DNA of 64,000 nt from Streptomyces marokkonensis (GCF_008312835.1 NZ_VSKS01000011.1:186001-250000), one strand, 5' to 3'. Positions 1 through 9,035 are shown, counted from the stretch's first letter. Program-made: numbers and translations. The notes: a model not told the origin generated them from the letters alone.

Positions 1-112
1 GTTCACGGTGGTGGTCATGGGAGAGAAACTACGGGCGCGACGTCCGGCCCTGAAGGGGAGATCCCCGGCCTTCGTCTTGATCGGCCGGGGGATCGCCTGC
101 TACTTCTCGGGA

Positions 113-559
113 ATGACCACGTATTCACCGGACGCCACGGACTGGCGCATTCTCGACGTCCTCCAGCGCGAGGGACGGGCCAGTTTCGCCGAACTCGCCC
201 GTGCCGTCTCGATGTCCGCCAGTGCGGTCACCGAGCGGGTGCGCCGGATGGAGGAGGCCGGCGTCATCCGGGGCTATGCGGCGGTGGTGGACCCGGAGCG
301 GATCGGGCTGCCGATCCTGGCCTTCGTACGGCTGCGCTATCCGACCGGCAACTACAAGCCGTTCCACGACCTCGTCGCCGCGACGCCCGAGATCCTGGAG
401 GCACACCATGTGACGGGCGACGACTGCTTCGTCATCAAGGTCGCCGCCCGTTCGATGCGGCACCTGGAGGAGGTGTCGGGCCGGATCGGCACGCTCGGCT
501 CGGTGACCACCAGCGTCGTGTACTCCTCGCCCCTGCCGCGCCGCCCGCTGGGGCGGTGA
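113..559 (+). CDS. Lrp/AsnC-family transcriptional regulator
   Basis: This 148-residue protein has the two parts of the Lrp/AsnC family. An N-terminal winged helix-turn-helix covers about residues 8-55 (WRILDVLQREGRASFAELA followed by the recognition helix SMSASAVTERVRRM). A C-terminal alpha-beta RAM effector domain covers about 65-140 and includes HHVTGDDCFVIKV. Family members bind DNA as dimers or octamers and usually sense an amino acid. I chose the ATG at 113 because the family begins just before the first helix; an upstream GTG/ATG would add a 35-residue tail with no family match. The gene stands alone and converges on sbcC only 7 bases away, so its target is not obvious from context. 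Confidence 0.9.
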   Translation: MTTYSPDATDWRILDVLQREGRASFAELARAVSMSASAVTERVRRMEEAGVIRGYAAVVDPERIGLPILAFVRLRYPTGNYKPFHDLVAATPEILEAHHVTGDDCFVIKVAARSMRHLEEVSGRIGTLGSVTTSVVYSSPLPRRPLGR

Positions 560-566
560 ACCACCC

Positions 567-3560
567 CTATCGCGTCCCGCGCTGCCGCAGCTGCGAACCC
601 GAGCGGCCCTTCACGACCTCCAGTTGGGCGTGTATCCGCCGGCGAAGATCGGCCACGTGGCTGACGATGCCCACGCTGCGGTCGCGTTCGCGCAGGGAGT
701 CCAGGACGTCCAGGACCTCGTCGAGGGTCTGGTCGTCGAGGCTGCCGAAGCCCTCGTCGATGAAGAGGGTGTCCAGCCGGACCCCGCCGGCCTCGTCCGT
801 GACGACGTCGGCGAGGCCCAGCGCGAGGGCGAGCGAGGCGAAGAAGGTCTCGCCGCCCGAGAGGGTCGCGGTGTCGCGCTCCCGCCCGGTCCAGGCGTCG
901 ACGACGTGCAGCCCGAGGCCGCTGCGGCCGCGGCCGGTGCGGTCGTCGGAGTGGACGAGGGTGTAGCGCCCGGACGACATGCGGTGCAGTCGCACGGTCG
1001 CGGCGGCGGCGACCTGCTCCAGCCGGGCGGCGAGGACGTACGACTCCAGGCGCATCCGTCGCTCGTTGTCCGCCGAGGTGCCGGCCGCGAGACCGGCCAT
1101 GCGGGCCACTCGGTCGTACTCCTCGCGCAGCGGTCCCAGCCGGCGTACCGAGGCGGCGGCCCGCGCGGAGAGCCGGTCGAGCTCGGCGCAGCGCCGGACG
1201 GCGGCGTCATGGGCGGAGGCCGCCTCGCGCGCCCTGCGGCCGGCTTCCTCGGCGGTCCGCCGCGCGGAGGCGAGGTCGGCGGGCGGCCGCTGTGCGGCGG
1301 CCGCGGTCTCCGGCTCGGCGAGGACGGCCCGTACGGCCGCCTCCTCCTGCTGCCGGGCGTCCAGGCGCCGTTGCAGCGCACGATGGGCGGCGTCGTCGAG
1401 GAGGGCGTCGGCGGCGGCCTGCGGGGTGTCGAAGCCCGCACGGAAGGCGGCGTCGGCCAGCCGGGCGTCGGCCTCCTTGAGCCGCTGGGCCGCGTTCTCG
1501 GCGGCGCGGGCGGTGTCGGCGGCGTCGGTGAGCCGCGCGACGCTCTGTTCCAGCTGCGCGGCGCGCGCGGTCACGCTGGCGGCGTCCCCCCGCGCCTGGG
1601 CCAACTCCGCCTCCAGGCTCGCGCGTTCCCGGTCCAGCCGCTCACGGTGGCCCACGCGGGAGGCGGCCCGGACGGCCGCCTCGCGCTGGGCGGCGACCCG
1701 CAGCTCGTGCTCGTGCTCCGCGCGGCGCAGCTGTTCCTGCGCGGAGTGCAGCACGGAGGCGGCCTCCCGCGCCCGTGCGTGTTCCTGTTCCAGCTCGTCG
1801 ACCGCGCGGGAGAGTTGTTCGGTGGCGCCGTCCCCGGCCTCGGCGCTCGCGGCGGCCAGTGCCTCCCGTACGACGCCGAGCCGCTGCTCGGCCTCCGCGT
1901 GGCGGTCGTCCGCGCCCTGGTAGTCGGCGAGGGCGCGTTCCTCCGTCTCGCGGTCGACGTGCCCGTCGACCTTGCGGGCGGGGGCGGGGTGCTCGGTCGC
2001 GCCGCAGACCGCGCAGGGTGCGCCGTCGGTGAGACCGGCGGCCAGCTCGGCGGCGATGCCGTTCAGCCGCTGTTCCTTGAGATCGAGCCACTGCTGCCTG
2101 GCCGTGAGCGCGCGCTCCCGGGCGGCTCGGGCCTGCTCGGCGGCCGTTTCCATGTCCTCGGCGAGCCGGTCCCGCAGCCGCGCGGCGTTCAGCCGCTGCC
2201 GCGCGGGGTCGCGCTGCACGGCCAGTTCACCGGCCCGGGTCGCGGCCTGCCGCGCGGCTTCGATGCGGCTCTGCAGACCGGCCCTGGTCTCCTCCCAGTC
2301 CGCGAGCCAGGACTCCGCGTCCTGGAGGACCTCCTCGTCGGCGCGTTCCTGGCGGTCCAGGCCGGCGCGCTCGCCGAGGAGATCCGTCAGGCGCCGCTCG
2401 GCGCGGCGGGCCGACTCCAGCCCGCCCAGTTCCTCGGCGGCCCTGCGGGCGGCGACCGCGAGTCCGGCCGCTCCCGCGTCCGCCAGGGACGCCGGGAGCA
2501 GGGCTCGCGCGCGCAGCTCGGCCGCGGCCGCCCGCCGGTGCTCGGTCTCGGCCGAGTCCCGCAGTTCCAGCGCGGGGGCGACGGTCTCGGCCTTGCGCGC
2601 CCGCTCCATGCGGGTCTGCGCCCGCTGGTGGGCGCCGGCCTCCTCCTCGAGCCGCGCCGCCCGCTCCCGCGCCTCGGCGAACCGCCGTTGCAGCCGGTCC
2701 CGTTCGCGTTCCCCGTCCAGGGCCCGGCCGGCGTCGGCCAGGGCGGACTCGGCGGCGGCGAGGCGGCAGTGGGCGGCGGCGAGCTGTTCCCGCGCGGTGC
2801 TGCGGGCGACGGCGGCCGCGGCCAGCACGGCCTCGGCCAGTCCCGGTTCGCCGGGCGTCAGCCCGGGCAGTTCCATGGTCCCGCCCGCGGCCTGCTGCAT
2901 CCGGTGGGCGTCGGCCAGCAGGTCGGCGTCGCCGTCGCGCACCCGGGACTCGGTGGCCCGCCGGCGTTCGGCGAGGCGCTTCTCCACGTCGGCGAAGCGG
3001 CGCGTGTCGAAGAGGCGGCCCAGCAGCTTGCCGCGGGCCTCGGCGTCGGCGCGCAGGAAGCGGGCGAAGTCGCCCTGGGGCAGCAGCACGACCTGGCAGA
3101 ACTGCTCCCGGCTCATCCCGAGAAGCTGGGTGATCTCCTCGCCGATCTCCTGGTGGGAACGGCTGAGGTCCTTCCAGGCGCCCGAGACGGCGTCGCGTTC
3201 CCGCAGCCAGGTCTGGGCCTTGTCCAGGGTGGTGCCCGTGCCGCGCTTCTTGGGGCGTTCCCAGGGCGGCTGACGGGTGATCTCCAGGCGGCGTCCGGCG
3301 ACGGTGAGCTCGAGCGTGACCGAGGTCCGGGTGGCCGGGGCGGCGTGGTCGCTGCGCAGCGCCGTGCCCTGGCCGCTCTGCCGGGCCCCGGGGACGGAGC
3401 CGTACAGCGCGTAGCAGACGGCGTCCAGGACGGAGGTCTTGCCGGCGCCGGTGGGACCGTGCAGCAGGAAGAGCCCCGCGGCGGACAGGTCGTCGAAGTC
3501 GACGCTCTGGGTGCTCCCGAAGGGCCCGAAGGCGGTGATGTCCAGCCGGTGCAGCCTCAT
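567..3560 (-). CDS. sbcC: SbcC exonuclease subunit (Rad50-like SMC ATPase)
   Basis: The 997-residue SbcC is the ATPase of the SbcCD nuclease, which trims DNA ends and hairpins. Walker A (GPTGAGKT) is at residues 35-42. Two long Ala/Arg/Glu-rich coiled-coil arms surround a zinc hook CAVC at about 516-519, the dimerising CxxC of Rad50 proteins. The ABC signature LSGGETFFASL lies near residue 895 and Walker B (LFIDEGFGSLD) near 930. The start is the ATG at 3560, which overlaps the sbcD stop in an ATGA junction, so translation is coupled. All key motifs are present and the length is normal. A long open frame on the opposite strand is a codon-bias artefact. Confidence 0.96.
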   Translation of the reverse strand: MRLHRLDITAFGPFGSTQSVDFDDLSAAGLFLLHGPTGAGKTSVLDAVCYALYGSVPGARQSGQGTALRSDHAAPATRTSVTLELTVAGRRLEITRQPPWERPKKRGTGTTLDKAQTWLRERDAVSGAWKDLSRSHQEIGEEITQLLGMSREQFCQVVLLPQGDFARFLRADAEARGKLLGRLFDTRRFADVEKRLAERRRATESRVRDGDADLLADAHRMQQAAGGTMELPGLTPGEPGLAEAVLAAAAVARSTAREQLAAAHCRLAAAESALADAGRALDGERERDRLQRRFAEARERAARLEEEAGAHQRAQTRMERARKAETVAPALELRDSAETEHRRAAAAELRARALLPASLADAGAAGLAVAARRAAEELGGLESARRAERRLTDLLGERAGLDRQERADEEVLQDAESWLADWEETRAGLQSRIEAARQAATRAGELAVQRDPARQRLNAARLRDRLAEDMETAAEQARAARERALTARQQWLDLKEQRLNGIAAELAAGLTDGAPCAVCGATEHPAPARKVDGHVDRETEERALADYQGADDRHAEAEQRLGVVREALAAASAEAGDGATEQLSRAVDELEQEHARAREAASVLHSAQEQLRRAEHEHELRVAAQREAAVRAASRVGHRERLDRERASLEAELAQARGDAASVTARAAQLEQSVARLTDAADTARAAENAAQRLKEADARLADAAFRAGFDTPQAAADALLDDAAHRALQRRLDARQQEEAAVRAVLAEPETAAAAQRPPADLASARRTAEEAGRRAREAASAHDAAVRRCAELDRLSARAAASVRRLGPLREEYDRVARMAGLAAGTSADNERRMRLESYVLAARLEQVAAAATVRLHRMSSGRYTLVHSDDRTGRGRSGLGLHVVDAWTGRERDTATLSGGETFFASLALALGLADVVTDEAGGVRLDTLFIDEGFGSLDDQTLDEVLDVLDSLRERDRSVGIVSHVADLRRRIHAQLEVVKGRSGSQLRQRGTR

Positions 3561-4720
3561 CGCGCCACCTCCCGCACCGCGTCGTCCGCCCGGACGGCGT
3601 CGAAGGCGTCGCGCAGGACGGCCCGTTCGCGCGCGTCGGGGCCGGTGCCGCGCACGTGGGTCACGAAGTCCTCGGCGATCTGCCGGTCGTCGCGGCCGGC
3701 GAGGCGGCGGGCGTAGGAGACGTCGGGGTCGTCCGTGGTGCGGGCCGGGTCGAAGACGAGGCTGAGGGTGTGCGGGAAGCGCTCGGTGAGCCGGGCCATG
3801 GGGTCGGCGGGGCGGACCGGGTCGGTGAGCGTCGCCTCCACCCACGCCTCCTCGTGGCGCGCCAGCGCGGGGTCGGCGAGCAGGTCCTCCAGGGTGCCCC
3901 GGATCCGGGCCAGCGCGCGCGGCACCGGGCAGTCGACGCGCTCCGCGGTGACGGCTCCGTCGGCGGCCAGGTCGACGAGCCACATGGTCTTGCGGTGGGC
4001 GGCCTCCGAGAAGGAGTACGGCAGCGGGGAGCCGGAGTAGCGGACGCGGTCGGTGATGGTCTGGCAGCCGTGCAGATGGCCGAGCGCCGCGTAGTCGACG
4101 CCGTCGAACACCCCGGCGGGCACGGCGGCCACCCCGCCGACGGTGATGTCCCGCTCGCTGTCGCTGGGTTCACCGCCGGTGACGAAGGCGTGGGCGAGGA
4201 CCACGGAGCGGGTGCCGGGCGCGCGGCCGGCGAGATCGGCGCGGACGCGTTCCATGGCTGCGGCGAGCACCTCCTCGTGGCCGGCCTTCTCCACCGCGAA
4301 CTCGTCCCTCACGAGGGCGGGTTCGAGATAGGGCAGCCCGTAGAAGGCGACGTTCCCGTGCGCGTCGGACAGCACCACGGGGGTGCCGCACGCGGACGGT
4401 TCGGTCCGCAGATGGATGCCGGCCCGCTCGATGAGCCCGGCGCCGACGCCCAGGCGGCGGGCCGAGTCGTGGTTCCCGGAGATCATGACCGTGGGCACGC
4501 CGAGGGCGGCGAGGCGGTGCAGAGCCTCGTCGAACAGTTCGACCGCGGCGAGCGGCGGCACCGCGCGGTCGTACACGTCTCCCGACACGACCACCGCGTC
4601 CACGTCGCGCTCGCGCACGGTGGTGACGAGGTGGCCGATGAACCCGGCCTGGGCATCGAGCATGCCGACCCGGTGGAAGGACCGGCCGAGGTGCCAGTCG
4701 GAAGTGTGCAGCAGTCTCAT
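3557..4720 (-). CDS. sbcD: SbcD exonuclease subunit (Mre11-like)
   Basis: This 387-residue metallophosphoesterase is the nuclease subunit of SbcCD. The calcineurin-like metal ligands are visible: D8 and H10 in SDWHLG, D48 in GDVYDR, the GNHD motif at 82-85, and the later GHLHGCQ histidines. The C-terminal third is the capping and SbcC-contact region. It is the first gene of the sbcDC operon, and its stop overlaps the sbcC start. Upstream, 118 bases separate it from yigZ, which is on the same strand; I see no clear terminator in that gap. Start ATG and length match the family. Confidence 0.96.
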   Translation of the reverse strand: MRLLHTSDWHLGRSFHRVGMLDAQAGFIGHLVTTVRERDVDAVVVSGDVYDRAVPPLAAVELFDEALHRLAALGVPTVMISGNHDSARRLGVGAGLIERAGIHLRTEPSACGTPVVLSDAHGNVAFYGLPYLEPALVRDEFAVEKAGHEEVLAAAMERVRADLAGRAPGTRSVVLAHAFVTGGEPSDSERDITVGGVAAVPAGVFDGVDYAALGHLHGCQTITDRVRYSGSPLPYSFSEAAHRKTMWLVDLAADGAVTAERVDCPVPRALARIRGTLEDLLADPALARHEEAWVEATLTDPVRPADPMARLTERFPHTLSLVFDPARTTDDPDVSYARRLAGRDDRQIAEDFVTHVRGTGPDARERAVLRDAFDAVRADDAVREVAR

Positions 4721-4838
4721 GATGGCCGCAGCGTAACCGGCGGGTCCGACAGCACGGGCGGTTACTCCCGTATCGCTCCGTCATGACCCGGTCCGTATTC
4801 GCCCGTTATCGACCGGAAGAGATCTATTGGGGGGCCGG

Positions 4839-5465
4839 TCACACGTCCCCGTACGCCTCCCCGCCGAGTTCGAGACCGGCCGTTCCCGCGGTCGCGTCGG
4901 CGAGCCAGGCGCGGAAGGCGGGCACGTCGGCGTCCGGGAGGCCGATCCCGATCGTGACCTCCTCGCCGTAGTGCACCTCGCGCACCTCGCGCCCGGTGGC
5001 GCGCAGGTCGTTCTGCACCTTGCCGGCCCGCTGGTGGTCGACGGTCACCGTGGCCAGCCGGAAGCGGCGCCGGGTGCGGGTGCCGACCGTGTCCAGCGCC
5101 TCGCCGACGACGCCGCCGTAGGCGCGGATGAGGCCGCCCGCGCCGAGCTTGACGCCGCCGTAGTAGCGGGTGACGACGGCGACGACGTACCGCATGTCAC
5201 GGCGCAGGAGCATCTGGAGCATGGGGACGCCGGCGGTACCGCCGGGCTCGCCGTCGTCACTGGCCTTCTGGGTCGAGGCGTCGGCGCCGATGACGTAGGC
5301 CCAGCAGTTGTGGGTGGCGCCGGCGTGCTCCTTGCGGACGGCGGCGATGAAGTCCTGCGCCTCCTGCTCGGTGGCCGCCGGGGCGAGGGCGCACAGGAAG
5401 CGGGAGCGGTTGATCTCGGTCTCGTGCACACCCGCGCGCGCGACGGTGCGGTACTCGTCCTGCAT
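4839..5465 (-). CDS. YigZ/IMPACT family protein
   Basis: The 208-residue protein matches the YigZ family. It has an N-terminal IMPACT (UPF0029) domain with ETEINRSRFLCAL, the conserved THNCWAYVIG and the loop SDDGEPGGTAG, then a smaller C-terminal alpha-beta domain resembling EF-G domain IV. Eukaryotic IMPACT tunes the amino-acid starvation kinase GCN2; the bacterial role is unsettled and probably linked to translation or RNA. It lies 41 bases downstream of sixA on the same strand, so it is probably the last gene of a three-gene operon with sixA and the CysS-like gene. The ATG at 5465 has only a weak ribosome binding site. Confidence 0.9.
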   Translation of the reverse strand: MQDEYRTVARAGVHETEINRSRFLCALAPAATEQEAQDFIAAVRKEHAGATHNCWAYVIGADASTQKASDDGEPGGTAGVPMLQMLLRRDMRYVVAVVTRYYGGVKLGAGGLIRAYGGVVGEALDTVGTRTRRRFRLATVTVDHQRAGKVQNDLRATGREVREVHYGEEVTIGIGLPDADVPAFRAWLADATAGTAGLELGGEAYGDV

Positions 5466-5506
5466 CCGGCCAGCCTATGCGCCGCCGGGCGGGCGGGACG
5501 TCGCGG

Positions 5507-6049
5507 CTACCGCTTCCCGCCCCGGGGCACGGTCAGTGACGTGAGCAGGGCGCCGCCGGGAGCGAGGTCCCGCCACCGGGCGCCGCGCCAGGACAGCTCG
5601 GCGATCGCGGACGTCGGGAACTTGGCGCGGACGCGGTCCAGGGTGTCGTCCAGGCCGTCGTCGGCCAGGGTCAGGACGAGGTCCTCGAGTCCCGGGTTGT
5701 GGCCGATCAGCAGCAGTGTCTCGACCTCCGCCGGCACCTCGTGGATCACGGCCAGCAGCTCGGGGACGTCGGCGTCGTACAGGCGCGGGTCGTGGCGCAC
5801 GGGCGGGGGCGTGCCCCACTGCGCGGCGGCCAGCTCCCAGGTGCGCCGGGCGCGCACGGCGGTGGAGCACAGCGCGAGGCCGGGCAGGCGGTCGGCCCCG
5901 GCGAGCGCCCGCCCGGCGGCGGCCGCGTCCCGGCGGCCGCGTGCGGCGAGGGGGCGTTCGTGGTCGGTCACGCCCGCCGGCCGGGCGGACTTGGCGTGGC
6001 GCAGGACGACCAGGCGGCGCAGGGGCCCCGCGCCGGCGCGTTCGATCAT
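5507..6049 (-). CDS. sixA: SixA-type phosphohistidine phosphatase
   Basis: The 180-residue protein belongs to the histidine phosphatase (phosphoglycerate-mutase-like) superfamily. The catalytic RH motif is at R17-H18 (LRHAKSA, the SixA variant with Ala in place of Gly). The second active-site histidine lies in LLIGHNPGLED, and the conserved acid sits in the Arg-Arg-Thr (VRARRTW) region. SixA removes phosphate from histidine on phosphotransfer proteins. The start at 6049 overlaps the stop of the upstream CysS-like gene (ATGA), so the two are translationally coupled. That pairing is the odd feature here, because SixA is usually found alone. Confidence 0.88.
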   Translation of the reverse strand: MIERAGAGPLRRLVVLRHAKSARPAGVTDHERPLAARGRRDAAAAGRALAGADRLPGLALCSTAVRARRTWELAAAQWGTPPPVRHDPRLYDADVPELLAVIHEVPAEVETLLLIGHNPGLEDLVLTLADDGLDDTLDRVRAKFPTSAIAELSWRGARWRDLAPGGALLTSLTVPRGGKR

Positions 6050-6771
6050 GCCGGTGACCCCAGGTCGCGGGTGAGGTGGAGACCGAGCAGGCGGTCGGCG
6101 TAGGCGTAGGTCTCGAAGCGGGCGCCGTCCGCCAGGTCCGGATCCGTCTCCACCGCGCGGAGCACGCCCAGCACACCGGCCGTGTCCAGGTCGTCCTCCC
6201 ACGCGGCGCGCAGGTCCGCGCGCACCGGGTCGGGGACGGGGCGCGAGGGCCGGTGCGCCCAGGCGGCGACCGCGCGGCGCCAGCGGCCGAGGGTGTCGCC
6301 GGCGTCGCCCAGGGCGGCCGGGCCGACCGTCACGGGTTCGCTCCGGGGATGCGCGAGGAGGGTCAGGCGCAGGACGGCGGGGTCGGTGTCGCCCGGCGGG
6401 CCGGGCGCCTCCCAGTGCACGGGTGCCACGGCGAGGCGCACCCCGTCGGGGGTCTCGCCGCCCTCGCCCACCACGTGCAGCACCTGCGCCTCACCGAGAC
6501 CGGCACCGGCGTCCCGGCCGTCCTCGAAGGGCCGGACACCGAGGGCAGCGCCCGCGGCGCGGAGCTCCGCCTGCTGCCGCTCGCCGGTGAGCAGCGCCCA
6601 CACGGGCGTGCCGCCGAGTTCCAGGGCGCGGACGAGCAGGTCGGCGACGAGCAGCACCCGCAGGTTCGTCGGGTCGAGCCCCCGCGAGTGGGCCTCGACC
6701 CGGGTCAGGCCCCGCCGGGCGGGGGCGGCGTCCACGGGCTCGCCGGTTCGGGCGTCGGTGATGCGCAGCAC
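6046..6771 (-). CDS. CysS/MshC-like protein lacking catalytic motifs
   Basis: I read this about 241-residue protein as a degenerate paralogue of cysteinyl-tRNA synthetase or mycothiol ligase MshC. It begins LRITDARTGEPV, like the LRLxDTxTGE opening of those enzymes. Where they carry the HIGH-type motif it has DPTNLRVLLVADLLVRALE, with no His-x-Gly-His. The C-terminal half keeps the DALR-like segment (DPAVLRLTLLAHPRSEPV) and the typical DDLDTAGVLGVLRAV helix ending in LLGL. No KMSKS loop or zinc cysteines are visible, so it should not charge cysteine. Start: GTG at 6771, where the family alignment begins; a GTG at 6849 is the alternative. It is translationally coupled to sixA by an ATGA overlap. 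Confidence 0.7.
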   Translation of the reverse strand: MLRITDARTGEPVDAAPARRGLTRVEAHSRGLDPTNLRVLLVADLLVRALELGGTPVWALLTGERQQAELRAAGAALGVRPFEDGRDAGAGLGEAQVLHVVGEGGETPDGVRLAVAPVHWEAPGPPGDTDPAVLRLTLLAHPRSEPVTVGPAALGDAGDTLGRWRRAVAAWAHRPSRPVPDPVRADLRAAWEDDLDTAGVLGVLRAVETDPDLADGARFETYAYADRLLGLHLTRDLGSPA

Positions 6772-6971
6772 GAGGCGAGCGTAGGCGCGCGAGCGGGCGT
6801 ACGCAGGTATCTCGCACGCATTTCGGGTCGCCGTTCGCCGTTCCGGCACCGCGCGGCGCGGCGGCCGCTAGAGTCGGCCGCGCCCGGGCCGCGGCGGCTG
6901 CCGGGAATCACCGTGTGCCGTGCTTCGTTGTCCGGAGCAACAGCTTGGTGACGACCTCCGGGAGGCCCACG

Positions 6972-7379
6972 GTGTACGGCGACGAGGCAACGGTCCGCAA
7001 GATCCTCACCGGGGTCGGTGACACCTGGGCCGTGGTGGGCCTGTCGTCGAACCGGCAGCGCGCGGCGTACGGCGTCGCCCAGGTGCTCCAGCGGTTCGGC
7101 AAGCGCGTGGTGCCGGTGCACCCGAAGGCCGAGACGGTGCACGGCGAGCGGGGTTACGCCTCACTCGCCGACATCCCCTTCGAGGTGGACGTGGTGGACG
7201 TGTTCGTCAACAGTGATCTCGCCGGGGCCGTCGCGGACGAGGCGGTGGCCAAGGGCGCCAAGGCGGTGTGGTTCCAGCTCGACGTCATCGACGAGGCGGC
7301 CTACGGGCGGACCCGCGCGGCGGGCCTGGACATGGTGATGGACCGCTGTCCGGCGATCGAGATCCCCCGGCTGGGCTGA
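6972..7379 (+). CDS. CoA-binding domain protein
   Basis: A 135-residue single-domain Rossmann protein of the YccU/CoA-binding family, related to the CoA-binding part of succinyl-CoA synthetase. Visible features are the early strand-loop TWAVVGLSSN, the motif GKRVVPVHP, and the later VWFQLDVIDEAA and MVMDRCPAIE segments with the conserved cysteine before the end. The family binds CoA; a cellular role is not established. I chose the GTG at 6972 because a GGAGG lies 6 bases upstream and the family starts there. The gene stands between the CysS-like operon (divergent) and pobA (same strand, 63 bases on). Confidence 0.9.
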   Translation: MYGDEATVRKILTGVGDTWAVVGLSSNRQRAAYGVAQVLQRFGKRVVPVHPKAETVHGERGYASLADIPFEVDVVDVFVNSDLAGAVADEAVAKGAKAVWFQLDVIDEAAYGRTRAAGLDMVMDRCPAIEIPRLG

Positions 7380-7442
7380 CCGCTCCCCAGCGGTCCGCGA
7401 CGGCACGGCGCCGGGAGGGTCCCGTGCCCCCATAATGACGCG

Positions 7443-8666
7443 ATGACACCGAGCTCACCCCACGCCGACTCCGGTGCGCCGCAACGCTTTCCGGTCGTCG
7501 TCGTGGGCGCCGGGCCGGCCGGGCTGACCGTCGGCGGCATCCTGCGGGCGGCCGGTGTGGACTGCCTGGTCCTGGAGACCGGGACCCGGGAATTCATCGA
7601 ACGCCGGCCCCGGGCCGGGGTGATCGAGGAGTGGGCGGTACGCGGGCTGGAGCGGCGGGGCCTCGCGGGAAACCTGCTGGAGCGGGCCGAACGGCACACC
7701 GCGTGCGAGTTCCGTTTCGGCGGGGAGCGGTACCGGTTCCCGTACCGGGAGCTGACGGGCAGCCACCACTGGGTCTATCCCCAGCCGTTGCTGGTGACGG
7801 ACCTGGTGCGCGAGTACGCCGACGTGCGCGGCGGGGCGATTCGGTTCGGCGTGCGCGACGTACGGCTGTGCGACCTGGACGGCGACCGCCCCTCGGTGTC
7901 GTACCTCTGCCCGGAGAGCGGGCGGCGGGAGGTCGTGGTCTGCGACTTCGTCGCGGGCTGTGACGGAGCCCGCGGGGTGACCCGCGCGTCCGTCGCGCCG
8001 GACCGGGCCCGGGTCGCACGGCACGACTACGGCATCGGCTGGCTGGCCCTGCTCGCCGAGGCGCCGCCGTCCGCCGACTGCGTCCTGTTCGGCTGCCACC
8101 CGGACGGATTCGCCGGTCAGATGCCCCGCAGCCCCGAGGTGACCCGCTACTACCTCCAGTGCACGCCCGGCGACGACCCGGGCAACTGGCCGCACGAGCG
8201 CGTCTGGACGGAGCTGCGGCGCCGGCTCGGGGCGGCCGGGGCCGCTCCGCCGGCCGAGGGACGGCTGATCGAGAAGCGCGTGCTGGACATGCACGACTAC
8301 GTCACCGAGCCGATGTCGTTCGGCCGGCTCTTCCTGGCCGGGGACGCGGCGCACCTGGTCGCGCCGATCGCCGCGAAGGGCATGAACCTCGCCCTGCACG
8401 ACGCGTTCCTGCTCGGCGACTCCCTGGTCGCCCGGCTCACCCGGGACGACGAGAGCGGACTGGCCGGCTACTCCCGGGACTGTCTGCGGCGCGTGTGGGA
8501 CTACCAGGAGTTCTCCCAGTGGCTCTCCGAGCTGTACCACGGCACCGCGGCGGGAGACCCGTTCCGCGCGGGCACCACGCAGGCCCGGCTGCGCCGTCTG
8601 TTCACCTCCCCCGCCGCGGCAGCCGCCTTCGCGGAGCAGTACCTGGGCACGGCCGCGCGGCACTAG
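7443..8666 (+). CDS. pobA: 4-hydroxybenzoate 3-monooxygenase
   Basis: The 407-residue flavoprotein hydroxylates 4-hydroxybenzoate to protocatechuate with NADPH and oxygen, feeding the beta-ketoadipate pathway. The FAD dinucleotide motif GAGPAG is at 22-27. The family-specific RAGVIEEWAVRGLERRG segment follows, and the second FAD motif GDAAHLVAPIAAKGMNLALH is near residue 300. Length agrees with PobA (about 390-400). No protocatechuate-pathway genes or PobR-type regulator sit next to it, so its control lies elsewhere. A substrate shift within the PHBH family cannot be excluded, but the match is close across the whole length. Confidence 0.92.
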   Translation: MTPSSPHADSGAPQRFPVVVVGAGPAGLTVGGILRAAGVDCLVLETGTREFIERRPRAGVIEEWAVRGLERRGLAGNLLERAERHTACEFRFGGERYRFPYRELTGSHHWVYPQPLLVTDLVREYADVRGGAIRFGVRDVRLCDLDGDRPSVSYLCPESGRREVVVCDFVAGCDGARGVTRASVAPDRARVARHDYGIGWLALLAEAPPSADCVLFGCHPDGFAGQMPRSPEVTRYYLQCTPGDDPGNWPHERVWTELRRRLGAAGAAPPAEGRLIEKRVLDMHDYVTEPMSFGRLFLAGDAAHLVAPIAAKGMNLALHDAFLLGDSLVARLTRDDESGLAGYSRDCLRRVWDYQEFSQWLSELYHGTAAGDPFRAGTTQARLRRLFTSPAAAAAFAEQYLGTAARH

Positions 8667-8675
8667 CCGGGCCCG

Positions 8676-9035
8676 TCAGTCGTGCGGTGGCCGGTCGCCG
8701 ATCCGGTGGTCGGCCACGTTCAGTGCCTCGTCCACCAGCCGCCGCAGGTGGCCGTCGCGCGGGGAGCAGATCACCCGGCGGCCCTCCTTGCGGGTGTCCA
8801 CCAGCCCCGCGAGACGCAGCCGTGCCAGGTGCCGGCCGACCGCCGGGCGCGCCGCCCCGCACGCCTCGGTGAGCGTGGTGACATCGGCCTCGCCGCCGCT
8901 CAGGGCGTGCAGCAGGGTCAGCCTCGTGCGGTCGCCGAGCAGCGCGAGAAGCTCCGCCGCGAGCGCGAACTGCTCCTCGCCCGGAGTGTGCGGGTGCGCA
9001 TCGTGCGCAGATGACAGGTGCATGCGTGCGCTCAT
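8676..9035 (-). CDS. ArsR/SmtB-family metal-responsive repressor
   Basis: This 119-residue winged-helix repressor has ALLGDRTRLTLLHAL in the first helix and the recognition segment GAARPAVGRHLARLRLAGLV, followed by the wing KEGRRVICSP. Its N-terminus is histidine-rich (HLSSAHDAHPHTP), which suits zinc or another divalent metal, as does its divergent neighbour, a cation-efflux transporter. The ATG at 9035 is preceded by a CATTAT hexamer only 6 bases away and no ribosome binding site, suggesting a leaderless message. An internal ATG at 9023 is the alternative start. It probably represses both itself and the transporter and lets go when metal binds. Confidence 0.88.
   Translation of the reverse strand: MSARMHLSSAHDAHPHTPGEEQFALAAELLALLGDRTRLTLLHALSGGEADVTTLTEACGAARPAVGRHLARLRLAGLVDTRKEGRRVICSPRDGHLRRLVDEALNVADHRIGDRPPHD

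Noticed and set aside
624-3716. A 1030-codon open frame opposite sbcC, and similar long frames opposite phosphoketolase, lnt and the EamA genes
   Set aside because: They are mirror images of genuine genes created by extreme third-position G/C bias, have no recognisable domains and are Gly/Arg/Pro-rich throughout.
5507-6771. The CysS-like gene as mycothiol ligase MshC itself
   Set aside because: It lacks the HIGH-type motif, zinc ligands and KMSKS region and is far shorter than MshC (about 410 residues).
7443-8666. An aromatic catabolic cluster around pobA
   Set aside because: The neighbours are a CoA-binding protein and a metal-efflux pair; no pca genes or PobR are present.
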